A stretch of DNA of 64,000 bases from an uncultured Eubacteriales bacterium (GCA_958352815.1 CATWQA010000008.1:1-64000), one strand, 5' to 3'; shown: positions 17,601 through 27,236, numbered from the stretch's first letter. Numbers and translations are program-made. Notes: generated from the sequence alone by a model not told the origin.

Positions 17601-20600
17601 GGTTATATCAACAGGACCGGGAACCTGAACAGCTATAGGACCTGTTCCGCTCAAACCATGGGCATTGCTGAAGCCCATATTTTGGAGCTGAACATAGTTG
17701 TCAAACAGGGTATAGTTTCCGGTTGTGTTGATTACAGTACCGTCTACAGTTGTGCTGCTGTTGCCTGATGCGTTTGCGGCAAAGGGCATTACATAGTCTA
17801 TAGTATCGCCCTGTTCAGGCTGAACGTACTCTTTAAATGTTACCGTAACAGTAACATTGTCTGCGGGCATTGTGAAGTCGCCGTCCTTAACCGTGATTTC
17901 AACGCCGCCTGCTGTCTTAACCTCGTAGGTATCGATTACGTAGCCCTCAGCGGGTGTGGCTGTCAACGTGATTGTTTCACCGGCAACGGCTGTTGTTTTG
18001 CTTACCTCAACAGTTCCGTTTGTGTAACCCTCCGTTATTGTTATGCTATACTCTGTGGGGTCATATTCCTCCGGGTCAACGGGGGAAACAACCTTGATGT
18101 ATGACAGATATCCGCCGCTCAAAACAGTTACATCAATTGTTCCGCCTGCGCCTACATATGTAAATCTGTCATTTTTCGTGAACTCTGTTCCGTTTGCTTC
18201 AAGAATTTCGGCGGCGTATGAACCAAAGGTGATTACGCTGCCGTTTACAACAGGAACCGTGAAAACTGTGCCTGTGTTAACCTGAGCCCACTCGTCTGTT
18301 CTTGTAGCGTTATTGAACTTACCGTTTGTAGCGTCAACGCCCAGAACCTGCTCCTCGGGAGCGTTTGATGTTCCGACTATTTCGGTAGTTCCGTCAGTAC
18401 CCTCCAGAGCGTATTCAGCGGCGCCGTTTGACTTACCGAACATCCACTGTGTGGTGTACTCTGTGAGCTGGATATCACCGCTGTAGTGCGGGGGAACCCA
18501 TGTTCCGCCGAAGAACTCCGTGTCTGCAAGGGTTGTGTAGCCGTTAGCCGCCATTGTGCCGTTGGGGTTAAAGGTTTTGCCTGATACGTTTACATCAGCG
18601 CCGTTCTTATCCGTAACATTGTTTACGTAGAGAACAGAGTCTTTAAGCTCGCCGCCCATCTTTACCCATTCGCCGGGTGTGTCAACGCCGTCCAGCGTAA
18701 CGCCGTCAAATACAACCTGGCAGGCTGCGCCGCCCCAGTTTCTGCCCCATGAACCGGCATGGAACTTGTTGTCAGGGTAGTACTTAGAGTTTGTAACTGT
18801 TGTGTTGACAAACTTATAGCCGGCTGTGTTGATTGTGTCTGCACTGGGAGCGCCCGAGGTCTTGCAGGCTGTCAGATAACCGCCTTTTGCTCCGTCGCTG
18901 TATCCGTGCCATGCGAGAGTACAATCCTCAAAGAGAATTGCGTTTCCGCCATAGACAAAGTCTGTGCCGCCCTCGATGTAACACTCCTTAACGTATGCAT
19001 TCTTGTTTGTGTAGAACGTATCCTGTGAGGAGATAAAGTCACATCTGTAAAGCTCTGTAAAGCCGCCGTCAAGAGCGATAGCCGCTGCTCTCTCTGTCGC
19101 ACTCTGGGAACGCGCATCGTAGCCTGCTACTGTTCTGTCGGGCTTATTGTTTGTATCTGAATACTCATTATTCTGTGCGGGAGCAACGCCGTCAGCCAGC
19201 TCTGCCTCTGTTACTTCACAGTTAAATGTGTTCTTGAAGATAATATTCTCAACGTATACGTACTGACCTGTAATTCTGCAAGCGGAACCCCATCTTGTAA
19301 CAGGATTTTTGGTTGTCTTCTGAACCGCATAATCCTCACTGTAGTATCCGCCGTCCGATGAATAGTACAGGTAACCTATACCGTAGTACCACTGAACCTC
19401 AGGTCTGTTTGCCTCGTCTGCCGCCTTCAGAGTTACGTAGCTGGGTGTTACCATAACCTGCTCGGTGTATACGCCGGGGTCGATTACGATTGTAACACGT
19501 CCTGCCTCGTTTGCAGGTCTGTCGGTCATCTTTGATACGGCGGTGATAGCATCGTTAATTGTGGCATACGCCTTGTCTGCGCCAACCTCAATCGTTGCTG
19601 CGAAAGGAACCTCGGTTACGTCCTCGCAGAACAGAATGTTCTTAAAGGGGCTTGTATCTCCTGCCGCCATAACATATGACTGAGACAGAGCTGACATTGT
19701 GTAGCCGTCTATACCTGTTGCGGTAATCGCATACTCATGGTTAGGCATCATTGTAACGTTAATCTTGTTATCTGTAACGCCTGTTGTATACGTATAGGTC
19801 GGGTCGTCCGTTGCCGTAAATGTAAGCTGAACCTTACTCAGGTCAAGAGTTGTATCATCATTATTAATATCATGAACAACAACCTCGCCCGTTACCTGTG
19901 TGGGAGCGATATCAACCAAGGACAGGTCAAAGGTCAAATCCATCTTCTTGATTGCAACGCTGTTTGTGTCAAGAGTGAGCGCCAGGGTTTCGCTTACTGC
20001 GCCGTCTACCTCAACAGAAATCTTATAGTTTCTGTTCTGACGGAGGTCAACTGAGTACTCTGTTCCCATAGCCGTCTCATATCTTGTGCCGTCCTTTTCA
20101 TCTGTGAACACCAGCTTTACATTTGACAGATCGGCAGAACCTGCATAGTTCACCTTACCTGAAAGGTTGCGGTATGTGATTACATTAGGATCGTAGTAGT
20201 CAACAAAGATACCGTACAACTGCTTATCGCTGCTTCCGCCGTAAATATACACGTCGCCTGCTGTGGGATCTTCAATATCCGCCTCCAAAGCTGCTGCATA
20301 ACCATCTGTAGCTCCTGCTTCGCCGCTTGCCAGCAATACACCGTTCTGATAGATGTAGAGCGGTCTGCCTTTTTGCGCTGTATATGCAACCGTTACGATA
20401 CACGCCTGTTCAGGTGTAAAGTAGAAGCTTCTTCTGTTCGCGCTTCCGGAACCTGCATTGAAACCTGATGTAAATGTGTATGACTTGCCGTTATGAACGA
20501 ACTTAGCGCCCGAACCCTTTTCAGTCCACTGACCATAACCGCTCAAACCGTCATAGGGGCCAAAAACTCCCTTGTCTCCGGCAGCAAGTACAATGCTTCT

Positions 20601-22697
20601 CAAGTCAGTATCGCTGTATAACCACGCCTTATCCTCAGGGAGATTGGGGTCTCTTGTGGGGCCGGGGGTGTTTGTAGCTGTAGGCTCCGGCGTAGGCTCA
20701 CCAGGTGTTGCCGTAGGCCCTTCAACGCCGCCGTCGGGTGTAAATGCAGCCGATACAACACCGACCTTTGAGCCGCCTGTTACGAATATGTAGTACTTCT
20801 CGCCAACAGCAATGTTGAGAGTTCTCTCAATCGTCTTAGGTTCATCAAAGTCAACAGTGTTTTCTATATTAGAAACTGTTCCGTCTGCTGCAACCTTAAC
20901 AATATTAAAGTACAGTTCCTTATCTGCTCTGCCGTGGAAATACGCCTCGATAACAGCTACACCGCTCTCTGTTGCAGAGAACTCGAAAGCAGAACCTGTT
21001 GTGGGAACCTCGTCGATTGCATTCTTTGGATTTGAAGCACCAACAAGCGCCTTGTTATCGGGATTATAGTTGTATGTATCCGCCAAGGGCAGCATTGACA
21101 TTGCGCCAATCTGGATTGCAGCAGGATTAACAACCGGTTCCGGTGAATACTCAGCCGCATGCTCTTCAGCAACCCATTTTGCAGTGTTGTCAGGTGTTGC
21201 TGTAGGCTCGCCGGGTGTAGCGGTAGGCTCATCCGAGGGAGCCGCCGTAGCCTCGCCGGGAGTCGCCGTGGGCTCGTCTGAGGGAGCCGCCGTAGCCTCG
21301 CCGGGAGTTGCCGTAGGCTCGTCTGTGGGAACGGGTTCGCTTGAAGGAACAGGCTCTTCTGTAGGAGCCGGTGTGGGGGTTGCAACTGTTGAGCCTGTTA
21401 CTGTCAGCTCAAATACAGGCGCTGTGCCCTCTTCCGATTTTTCCGTAACAATCTCGATTGTGTGAACACCGTCATAGAGAGAGTTCAGGAACTCTTCCGT
21501 AAACGTGATCTTGTTATCTACGATTGTGTAATCTGTATCCTTTACAAGCTCAACGCCTGTGAGAGTATCGCGAATAACTGTAACCGCATCTTCACTGTCC
21601 TTAAAAGTGATCTCTGTTGTTATCTCGGGAGCAGCTGTTGAAGTTGCGTCGTATGTACCATCCTTGGGATAAACGTCAGCCACCGGTGTGGGAGCTGGAG
21701 TTCCTGTTACCGCAGGAGTTGCTGTTGCTCCGGGTGCTGTTGTTGCTGTGGGAGCAGCTGTAGGTCTGGGAGTTGCGGTAGGTCTTCTGTTACCGCTGCT
21801 GCCGCCGCTGCCGCCCGAACCGTTTGAGCCGGGGAATATAAGGCTGCCCGGATTTTCGGTTGCGTTGGGATTAACAACTCCGCCGGTGTTAGAGGTAACG
21901 TTAGCTGTTGTTGACAGGTTTACTATGTTACCCGATACCTGCGAACCTGTAATCGTTACATCTCCGCTTACCTGAGGCGATACAACTATTCCCTTTGCCA
22001 CAACTCCGTTGATTGTTACGCCGCCTGTCTTTACCATTACGAGACCGCTTACGTACTCGGGGCCGTATGCTCCGGGAGCTGTGATATAAAGCTTAATCAT
22101 GTTGTCAAGAAGCTTTACAAACTCCGCTCTTGATATGTACGCCTGGGGACGAACCGTTCCGTCCTCATAGCCGCCTACAAATCCGTTTGAGGTCATTGTT
22201 CCCACATAGCCTGTTGCATAGTCGGAAACGCTCTGATAGTCTGCGTACTGTGTGATTGCAGCGTTACTGTTTTCAACAGTGAGACCGTACGCTCTTGCAA
22301 GCATTGTCATAGCTTCCTCACGGGTCATAAAGTTGTTGGGCGTCATTGTGCCGTCGCCGTTACCGGTGAGAGCTCCTGCCGCAACCAGCTTGAGAACCGC
22401 GTCCGCAAACCAGTCTGACGCTGATACGTCAACGAACGTATTCTCCGCCGTATCAACATAGCTGATAACGTTCTGTGTAACCTGAGCAACCTCCGCACGG
22501 GTGATTGCGTCGTCAGGTCTGAAATAACCGCCGTCGCCCTGGATTACGCCGTAGTTTGACCATGTGTCGATATAGCTCTCTGCCCAGTGACCCGAAGTGT
22601 CACCGTACTGAGCGGCAGAAACTGCTGTCATGCCAAAAGTGGTCAAAACCATAGCTAAAGCCAGAACTAAAGCTAAAACTTTTTTAAAGTTTCTCAT
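14622..22697 (-). CDS. Giant SLH-anchored multidomain pectin methylesterase
   Basis: 2691 aa. Signal peptide at 1-28. Three SLH repeats follow (about 30-200; HWAESYI, DWFADAVLKLV, GYVGTMTSNG) and would bind the secondary cell-wall polymer. Then come Thr/Pro linkers (about 300-340 and 440-515, with repeated TATPGE), an X2-like Ig module (about 340-436) and several beta-sandwich modules (about 545-1035). The pectinesterase parallel beta-helix covers about 1035-1370 and has SSQDTF, the catalytic aspartate in TDFVYGG near 1244 and the arginine in WGRNWG near 1318. A repeat-type domain (about 1549-1625), a module shared with the next protein (about 1796-1980), more linkers and a beta-helix-like region (about 2212-2465) complete it. 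It should de-esterify plant pectin at the cell surface. Confidence 0.9.
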   Translation of the reverse strand: MRNFKKVLALVLALAMVLTTFGMTAVSAAQYGDTSGHWAESYIDTWSNYGVIQGDGGYFRPDDAITRAEVAQVTQNVISYVDTAENTFVDVSASDWFADAVLKLVAAGALTGNGDGTMTPNNFMTREEAMTMLARAYGLTVENSNAAITQYADYQSVSDYATGYVGTMTSNGFVGGYEDGTVRPQAYISRAEFVKLLDNMIKLYITAPGAYGPEYVSGLVMVKTGGVTINGVVAKGIVVSPQVSGDVTITGSQVSGNIVNLSTTANVTSNTGGVVNPNATENPGSLIFPGSNGSGGSGGSSGNRRPTATPRPTAAPTATTAPGATATPAVTGTPAPTPVADVYPKDGTYDATSTAAPEITTEITFKDSEDAVTVIRDTLTGVELVKDTDYTIVDNKITFTEEFLNSLYDGVHTIEIVTEKSEEGTAPVFELTVTGSTVATPTPAPTEEPVPSSEPVPTDEPTATPGEATAAPSDEPTATPGEATAAPSDEPTATPGEPTATPDNTAKWVAEEHAAEYSPEPVVNPAAIQIGAMSMLPLADTYNYNPDNKALVGASNPKNAIDEVPTTGSAFEFSATESGVAVIEAYFHGRADKELYFNIVKVAADGTVSNIENTVDFDEPKTIERTLNIAVGEKYYIFVTGGSKVGVVSAAFTPDGGVEGPTATPGEPTPEPTATNTPGPTRDPNLPEDKAWLYSDTDLRSIVLAAGDKGVFGPYDGLSGYGQWTEKGSGAKFVHNGKSYTFTSGFNAGSGSANRRSFYFTPEQACIVTVAYTAQKGRPLYIYQNGVLLASGEAGATDGYAAALEADIEDPTAGDVYIYGGSSDKQLYGIFVDYYDPNVITYRNLSGKVNYAGSADLSNVKLVFTDEKDGTRYETAMGTEYSVDLRQNRNYKISVEVDGAVSETLALTLDTNSVAIKKMDLTFDLSLVDIAPTQVTGEVVVHDINNDDTTLDLSKVQLTFTATDDPTYTYTTGVTDNKINVTMMPNHEYAITATGIDGYTMSALSQSYVMAAGDTSPFKNILFCEDVTEVPFAATIEVGADKAYATINDAITAVSKMTDRPANEAGRVTIVIDPGVYTEQVMVTPSYVTLKAADEANRPEVQWYYGIGYLYYSSDGGYYSEDYAVQKTTKNPVTRWGSACRITGQYVYVENIIFKNTFNCEVTEAELADGVAPAQNNEYSDTNNKPDRTVAGYDARSQSATERAAAIALDGGFTELYRCDFISSQDTFYTNKNAYVKECYIEGGTDFVYGGNAILFEDCTLAWHGYSDGAKGGYLTACKTSGAPSADTINTAGYKFVNTTVTNSKYYPDNKFHAGSWGRNWGGAACQVVFDGVTLDGVDTPGEWVKMGGELKDSVLYVNNVTDKNGADVNVSGKTFNPNGTMAANGYTTLADTEFFGGTWVPPHYSGDIQLTEYTTQWMFGKSNGAAEYALEGTDGTTEIVGTSNAPEEQVLGVDATNGKFNNATRTDEWAQVNTGTVFTVPVVNGSVITFGSYAAEILEANGTEFTKNDRFTYVGAGGTIDVTVLSGGYLSYIKVVSPVDPEEYDPTEYSITITEGYTNGTVEVSKTTAVAGETITLTATPAEGYVIDTYEVKTAGGVEITVKDGDFTMPADNVTVTVTFKEYVQPEQGDTIDYVMPFAANASGNSSTTVDGTVINTTGNYTLFDNYVQLQNMGFSNAHGLSGTGPIAVQVPGPVDITVGTCVYDDFKLVVKDSANNVVGEVDDIVGSSQPLTAGGNGTYGCYESNGSKVVVSYEGEATTLTISFESSTNGASANARFWLPYLRVNSTQAAGKYSDWKVGQAGENNTDGNIEVVEYEGKESLFVRKRNAYTTLDEAVSTGKVEFTTSVWIDPATSIFRIYLENENGSNYQDNKNTKSAVFAEVINNTSSGTLCVGPALGSSTVAGDSLAGTAAGWYDIKIALDYDKADTNEFITVTVNNAAGEQVLNQSMAAIDGIDKNLKQIRLIARGDDVAYFADMQVTIGGETPVPTATATAAPATPAPTATATAAPATATPTNVPAEPVTASYTAPASGTTLAANATLIKNDGVDMYTTGAVTVAENVDSNYDTATYKSRIPFRGNATIKAHIDDINNANIKADNTSVVIKAIQSGTFTAKVGIDKTKTMRLWDNTDDKEVHSVTPDVKAVTTFEYDLIAGHDYLFYASGTSANLYSVEYTYTPGEAVVPTPPATEEPTATPVPTATATPDQPQYEATLSYDGGEAQNGTFEELLAAIPANAANAVITLHKDVVIADGSDQIEIKSSVKVTSDAATGVTVTQGKCIKIPGGAAITLDGNITFKGTSSATSGYGRKHMFAITGANGKFIANSGVTLDYSEAETADEFSIVRTDWNGSGQEIQINGATVNGGSAYLNYTNSNNEDITKITGAAAVNAKVHAGYIKEEGSHTVIDLDGYTGDPINVELYTTTKNTAGLVIAKNVSDISKINLAENNAWDVELSGTDVVLKAKGIPVEISIPETKTTYEGGEAALSSTVVNTGETITVTETAYYGFEAQTPECKAVTASGETPVTVSGADGVYTFTGIEGAEKYIVTPKFAQKDTTKAILYLGDSTVANNSGERIQMDKDIKLMNYVKDGAAATWESAEVPSDVSSAKVVSTISGKPAVTLTVNQASGDRTDITSDAAISNFKAAGTRFYVSELDLSNISFTGSDSVTITVNAADSGTGYLGNYWYIIFE

Positions 22698-22780
22698 CTT
22701 GAAAAACCCCTCCTTAAAATATAAAAATAATAATTTTTTTCAAATTATTTTATCCATTTTCACCAATACATCTATGATAC

Positions 22781-22809
22781 ATTCTAATACATTTTCAATA
22801 AAATGTCAA
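22781..22809 (-). promoter_or_regulatory. Promoter of the SLH pectinesterase gene
   Basis: Minus-strand TTGACA (22804-22809) and TAGAAT (22781-22786) are 17 bp apart. The transcript would begin near 22774 with a leader of about 77 nt, ending in AAGGAGGGG before the ATG. Confidence 0.8.
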
Positions 22810-22904
22810 ACATTATTTTTGGCTTTTTTTGTTAAAAGGACAGAAATTTTGCCAATTTGCTTTTTAGATGGAGAATTTTTCCCAAAGGCCCGCCTAAAAA
22901 ATCA

Positions 22905-23436
22905 CCCACCCCGTCGCGCTCTGTCGGCAACAACTTAGGAATGTTATTGACATTGCATACTTTGTGCAAATCGGAATACCGTGAGCCGGCCAACTTCAAA
23001 GAAGTTGGGTCACAGCCGCCTGCGCGACATAACGAATTATCCCACATAATTTATATACTTTTGTCGGGGTACCTGTCGCCCGCCCCGTTGCGATTGCCCT
23101 CTCCTCCCCAATCGCCGGGGCGGGCAGGGCTCCCGAAAAATCGAAGATTTTTTGGGAAATAGGAGCGATTGCCAGTAAAAGTGCAGCCTTGCTGAGCAGG
23201 CAAGGCGCACGAAAAGGGCATATTGCGACGACGGCAAAGCCTTTATCAAAAAATATACGAATTTGGATATGCGTACACCAATTGGTTGTAGGGGGCGGCT
23301 TCCCAGACGCCCCGAATACAAACCAACGGCTTTTACCAATGTAAATGGTGTCGGCTTATACTTTGGTTGCCCAATCCCGGTTAATTTGACATGACACACA
23401 ATTTACCGGCGGGGCGTCTGGGAAGCCGCCCCCTAC
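22905..23436. repeat. Repeat cluster: R3, R2, R1 (inverted pair)
   Basis: R3 lies at 22925-23014, R2 at about 23057-23135, a Cys-Gly-free hairpin tract (CCCGAAAAATCGAAGATTTT) at 23130-23155, and R1 copies at 23288-23314 (minus) and 23409-23436 (plus), about 95 bp apart and inverted. No gene is seen between 22698 and 23540 besides promoter and terminator signals. Small ORFs in this stretch follow the repeats and are not supported. Confidence 0.75.
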
Positions 23437-23507
23437 GAATTAAATATTTACGAAAATATCAATCCATTTATACGGATAACAATTATTAGTTTTCCCTCCT
23501 TGCAATC

Positions 23508-23537
23508 AAAAAGGCGGACGATATTGTCCGCCTTTTT
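23508..23537 (-). terminator. Terminator of the second pectinesterase gene
   Basis: AAAAAGGCGGAC (23508-23519) pairs with GTCCGCCTTTTT (23526-23537) around a 6-nt loop, directly after the stop codon at 23541 on the minus strand. Confidence 0.9.
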
Positions 23538-23540
23538 AGT

Positions 23541-26500
23541 TTACTGTACTGCTTCAAAGCTTATGTCCGCAAAATACGGGTCTGTGTTTCTCGCAACCAA
23601 TCTAATCTGATTAAGAGTTGTGTCCACTCCCGAAATTGCTGCCATCGACTTATTAACAACCTCTGTTCCCGCAGGATTTTTAACGGTCACCGTTATAAAG
23701 TCGCCTGCGTCTTTCTTATCATAATCAAGAGTGATTGTGATTGTGAACCAGCCTGCCGTCTCGCCTGAGTAGCTGTATGCGGAGGTGGTTGTTCCCAAGT
23801 CGGGACCCGTGCAGAACGCGCCGCTGTTTGAGTTGATAACCTCTGCAATTACGCCGCCTAAGTCGTTCTTGCTATCCTGGTAGAAGCTTGCCTTTTCGTT
23901 CTCAAGATAAATTCTAAATCCGCTTGCCACCGTCGGGTCAAGCCACATATCCGCTTTAAACACAGCCTTGCCCGACGAAACCGGAGCGTCCAAGGTCTTA
24001 TAAACGTTTCTGTTAATTATATGCAGAGCGTCCTTGCCTTGGTACTCCACATTTTCCATCTCTCCGGTGTTGTCTGTGGCAGATGTCTGACCCTGCTTCC
24101 AATCTGCGTATATTCCCATGGTCTTTGCCCTGAACGTAACCGTTACGGTTACCTCCTCGGCGGGCATTATAAAGGAACTATTCTCATCAAGAGCTATTGT
24201 CTCACCGCTTGCTGTCTTCACAACGTTTATTGCGTCAGTCTCATAGTTGCTGTCGGGATTTGTTACTACCTCAACAACGTCCCCCTCCAGAGCTCTTGAA
24301 GCGCTTGCGCCGTTCACCTTAAAGGAGAAAGAGCCGTTTTCCGCAGGAGTCTTATTAATAGCTATCTTCTGGCTCGTCTCGCCTGTATAGTATACGGGCT
24401 CCCAGCCTCCGAAGAAGTCCTCCGGCTCGGGCAGGGTGTAGCCGTTTGCCGTGTAAGTTCCCTTGGGATTATCTACCGACGCCGTCAGGTCTTTATCAGG
24501 GTCGTCCTCCTTATAAAGTCCGTTTATAACGTACGCCGCAGCTGCGTTTGTCATGGGGTTACCGCTCATTGAGCCCCACTTTGAAGGTACTGCCGCTCCG
24601 CTAGCAACGGTGGTATGGTCGAAGATAACCTTACAATTTGTGTTGCCCCAGGGACGGCCCCAGTTACCAACCGTCTTGCCCGACGGGAACCTCATTCCTG
24701 ACTCGCCTGTGTTGCCGATAGTACAATCCTTAAAGTAATAGCCGTGATAATCGTCTATTGTGTTGGGCGACTTAACGTTTATCTTGCAGGCAGTAATCTC
24801 GCCGCCTCTTACCATATCGCTGTATCCCGTCCAAAGGAGGGAGCAGTTCTCAAAGTAAGCATTATCGCCGCCGCAGATATAGTCTGTGTTACCGGAAATT
24901 TCACATTCCTTTGCGTACAGAGAAGCCGTGCTTGTACCGAATGTATCCTGGCTCGATGAGAAGGAGCAGCGATAGAGCTCAATCTCACTTCCGCCTGCGT
25001 AAATTGCCGCAGCTCTCTCTTTTGCCGTAGAGCTTCTGACCTCGGTCTTTGGGTTGCTTCTGTCAAAGTACTTTGCATCTTTTCCGCCGGGAACTACGCC
25101 GTCGTCAAGCTCCGCTTGGGTTATATACTTATTAAAGGTATTAATAAAGTTAATATTCTCCGCACGGAAGCCTCTCATTGTGGTGCGTATTGTTGCGCCC
25201 CAGTTGCTAACAGTCCTCTGAGTTGTTCTTGCCGCTGCGCAGTCCGCATTATAGAGACCGCTCGCGTCTGCCGAATAGTAAACATAGCCTATACCGTAGT
25301 ACCACTGAATTGTGGGCTTATCAGTCGGGTCAGCTGCCTTTAAAACAATATCCTCAACGTCAATTACGAGCTGCTCCTCATAAACACCCGGGTCTATTAC
25401 GATCGTAACGGTCTGACCTGCGGTTCTGTTCATCTTGCGAACTACAGACAGAGCCTTGTTCACCGTGTTATATTCCTTATCTGCGCCAACCTCCAAGGTG
25501 GGCTTATACTCTACCTCGCCCAGGTTGTTCACGAACAGAATGTTCTTCTCGGCGGCGTCGTCCTTTTTGGAAATTGTTAAATCCTCTTTTGACAACTCCG
25601 ACAAGGTATACTTATCGGAAGCTCCTTCAACCGAAACCTCATAGACCTCGCCCGACATAAGACTTGCGGAATAAGTTCCGTCCGCCGAGATTTCGCATAC
25701 AGCCGCAGGTACCATCTCACCCTTTTTGGTAAACGAGACTGAAGCATTGATTGAGCTGTCATATGCCTCGAGCTTATTCCTCATATCATCCGAATATGTG
25801 ATGTATGCCGTACCCGTAACCGGAACTTCCTTTGCCTTATAAACAGAGCTTTCCACGCCGATATTGTCAACACCGATTACTACAGAGCCGCCGCCGGGAG
25901 TGAACATTGCCACCTTATCGGGAGCAAGAATCGGCGCCTCATCAACCTTTGTATCGGAACCCACCTTGCCCAGAGCGTAGGTTCCGCAGAGCTTGCAGGT
26001 ATCTGCCGTCTCGCCTGCGTATACATAGACAACGTTTTCGTTTCTCTCATATTCAACTCTGACGCTGAACCATTTATTTGCGCTGTAGGTATAGGGAACA
26101 GCGACCTGAGCCGCCTTATCTGACTCAGCCGAATAGTAATCCACAAAAGCAAGAGAACCGCTGTCCCCTGTTTTCAGCTCAAAGGATCTGCCGTCGCTTC
26201 CGTAGGAATTATCCCCTGTTGTGTTTGTTGTGTCATACACTCTGAAAAGAATTGTGTCCTTTGTTGTGTTATTCTTGTTAACGTCCATGGAGAAGGAAAC
26301 CACGTCGCCCTCAAAGGGTGTCTCCGCCGTGTATGTCCATGAGTCCTGCTTTGCGCTGCCGTCCTCGGTACTGTCGTTAAACTCCAGGTAATTATCGCCG
26401 GTTGTTCTCTCCTTGATTGTGGGATTAACCGTATCCTTTTCGGCAACGCCGACCGTCAGCGCATCGCCGTTTGCGTTAGCGGCAGTTTCGCCGTTTGCGT

Positions 26501-26960
26501 ATGCGGTTCCTACGGCGATATCGTCAAAGCTCCAGCTTGCGCTGTACTCTACGGGCTCAGGCTCGGATCCGCCCAAAACATATTCCTCTGCCAGAGGAAT
26601 CATAGTCAGGCTTCCGTCAACGTCACATGACCAGATAAAAGCCGCAACCTTTTGACCGTCCGTATACGCCACCGCAGGGCTAATCGCAAACTCAACCGTT
26701 TCCGCCTGCTCGTAGGACTGAGGCTCGCTCATACCAAAGCTAACCAACAAATCCCCCTCGTACACACTGACCAGAGCGCGAGCCAAACCGCTGCTCTGCC
26801 TGTTTACTTTTGCGTTCACAGCCGTAACCGCATTGTCGGAGGTTACGATCTCACTGATTTCCATGGGGTACTCTCCTTCTGCGAACACCTGGGCGCCGCC
26901 CACGGTCAAGACCATTGCGGCAGCCAGAATTGCCGCCAATACCCTTCTAAGACTTTTCAT
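23541..26960 (-). CDS. Secreted multidomain pectin methylesterase
   Basis: 1139 aa. The start at 26960 is preferred because ATG follows AAAGGAG and opens a clear signal peptide (MKSLRRVLAAILAAAMVLTV, cleavage after VFA); the frame is open 75 nt further but without a site. A beta-sandwich with LamG-like look covers about 125-370. The pectinesterase domain (about 485-800) has SSSQDTF near 671, the catalytic aspartate in GNTDYICGG near 692 and the canonical WGRPWG near 769. A repeat-type domain and a C-terminal module (about 950-1138) homologous to residues 1796-1980 of the neighbouring SLH protein follow. No SLH or sortase signal is seen, so it is probably released. Confidence 0.9.
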   Translation of the reverse strand: MKSLRRVLAAILAAAMVLTVGGAQVFAEGEYPMEISEIVTSDNAVTAVNAKVNRQSSGLARALVSVYEGDLLVSFGMSEPQSYEQAETVEFAISPAVAYTDGQKVAAFIWSCDVDGSLTMIPLAEEYVLGGSEPEPVEYSASWSFDDIAVGTAYANGETAANANGDALTVGVAEKDTVNPTIKERTTGDNYLEFNDSTEDGSAKQDSWTYTAETPFEGDVVSFSMDVNKNNTTKDTILFRVYDTTNTTGDNSYGSDGRSFELKTGDSGSLAFVDYYSAESDKAAQVAVPYTYSANKWFSVRVEYERNENVVYVYAGETADTCKLCGTYALGKVGSDTKVDEAPILAPDKVAMFTPGGGSVVIGVDNIGVESSVYKAKEVPVTGTAYITYSDDMRNKLEAYDSSINASVSFTKKGEMVPAAVCEISADGTYSASLMSGEVYEVSVEGASDKYTLSELSKEDLTISKKDDAAEKNILFVNNLGEVEYKPTLEVGADKEYNTVNKALSVVRKMNRTAGQTVTIVIDPGVYEEQLVIDVEDIVLKAADPTDKPTIQWYYGIGYVYYSADASGLYNADCAAARTTQRTVSNWGATIRTTMRGFRAENINFINTFNKYITQAELDDGVVPGGKDAKYFDRSNPKTEVRSSTAKERAAAIYAGGSEIELYRCSFSSSQDTFGTSTASLYAKECEISGNTDYICGGDNAYFENCSLLWTGYSDMVRGGEITACKINVKSPNTIDDYHGYYFKDCTIGNTGESGMRFPSGKTVGNWGRPWGNTNCKVIFDHTTVASGAAVPSKWGSMSGNPMTNAAAAYVINGLYKEDDPDKDLTASVDNPKGTYTANGYTLPEPEDFFGGWEPVYYTGETSQKIAINKTPAENGSFSFKVNGASASRALEGDVVEVVTNPDSNYETDAINVVKTASGETIALDENSSFIMPAEEVTVTVTFRAKTMGIYADWKQGQTSATDNTGEMENVEYQGKDALHIINRNVYKTLDAPVSSGKAVFKADMWLDPTVASGFRIYLENEKASFYQDSKNDLGGVIAEVINSNSGAFCTGPDLGTTTSAYSYSGETAGWFTITITLDYDKKDAGDFITVTVKNPAGTEVVNKSMAAISGVDTTLNQIRLVARNTDPYFADISFEAVQ

Positions 26961-27046
26961 ATCAACACTCCTTTTTTGTAAACCGCAAACAAATGCGATA
27001 TTTGATGTAAAACAAAACCTTGGTTTTTTTGCCAAACCACATTCCT

Positions 27047-27075
27047 ATTTTACACCAATTTCTCCAATTTGTCAA
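27047..27075 (-). promoter_or_regulatory. Promoter of the second pectinesterase gene
   Basis: Minus-strand TTGACA (27070-27075), 17-bp spacer, TAAAAT (27047-27052). The leader is about 80 nt. The promoter is divergent from the ruvA promoter at 27208-27236; the 26961-27272 gap holds only these two control regions. Confidence 0.8.
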
Positions 27076-27207
27076 TAGATACACATTGCAATTGTACTAA
27101 TCAAATGTTAATATTCGGTGTTTTTTTGTAAAACATAGCCTTGCGCGGCAAAATCACCACTGCATTTTTTTATAATCGGGGTAACTAAAATTTAATCGGT
27201 TTGGGTA

Positions 27208-27236
27208 TTGCTAAAACATCTCAGATTTGGTATAAT
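27208..27236 (+). promoter_or_regulatory. ruvAB promoter
   Basis: TTGCTA (27208-27213) and TATAAT (27231-27236) are 17 bp apart, about 36 bp before the ruvA start codon. No LexA (SOS) box of the GAACN4GTTC type was seen close by. Confidence 0.7.

Noticed and set aside
22832..23047. 71-aa minus-strand ORF in the repeat cluster
   Set aside because: It is R3 and its flank. The frame is not kept in the copy at 50609 and no ribosome site is present.
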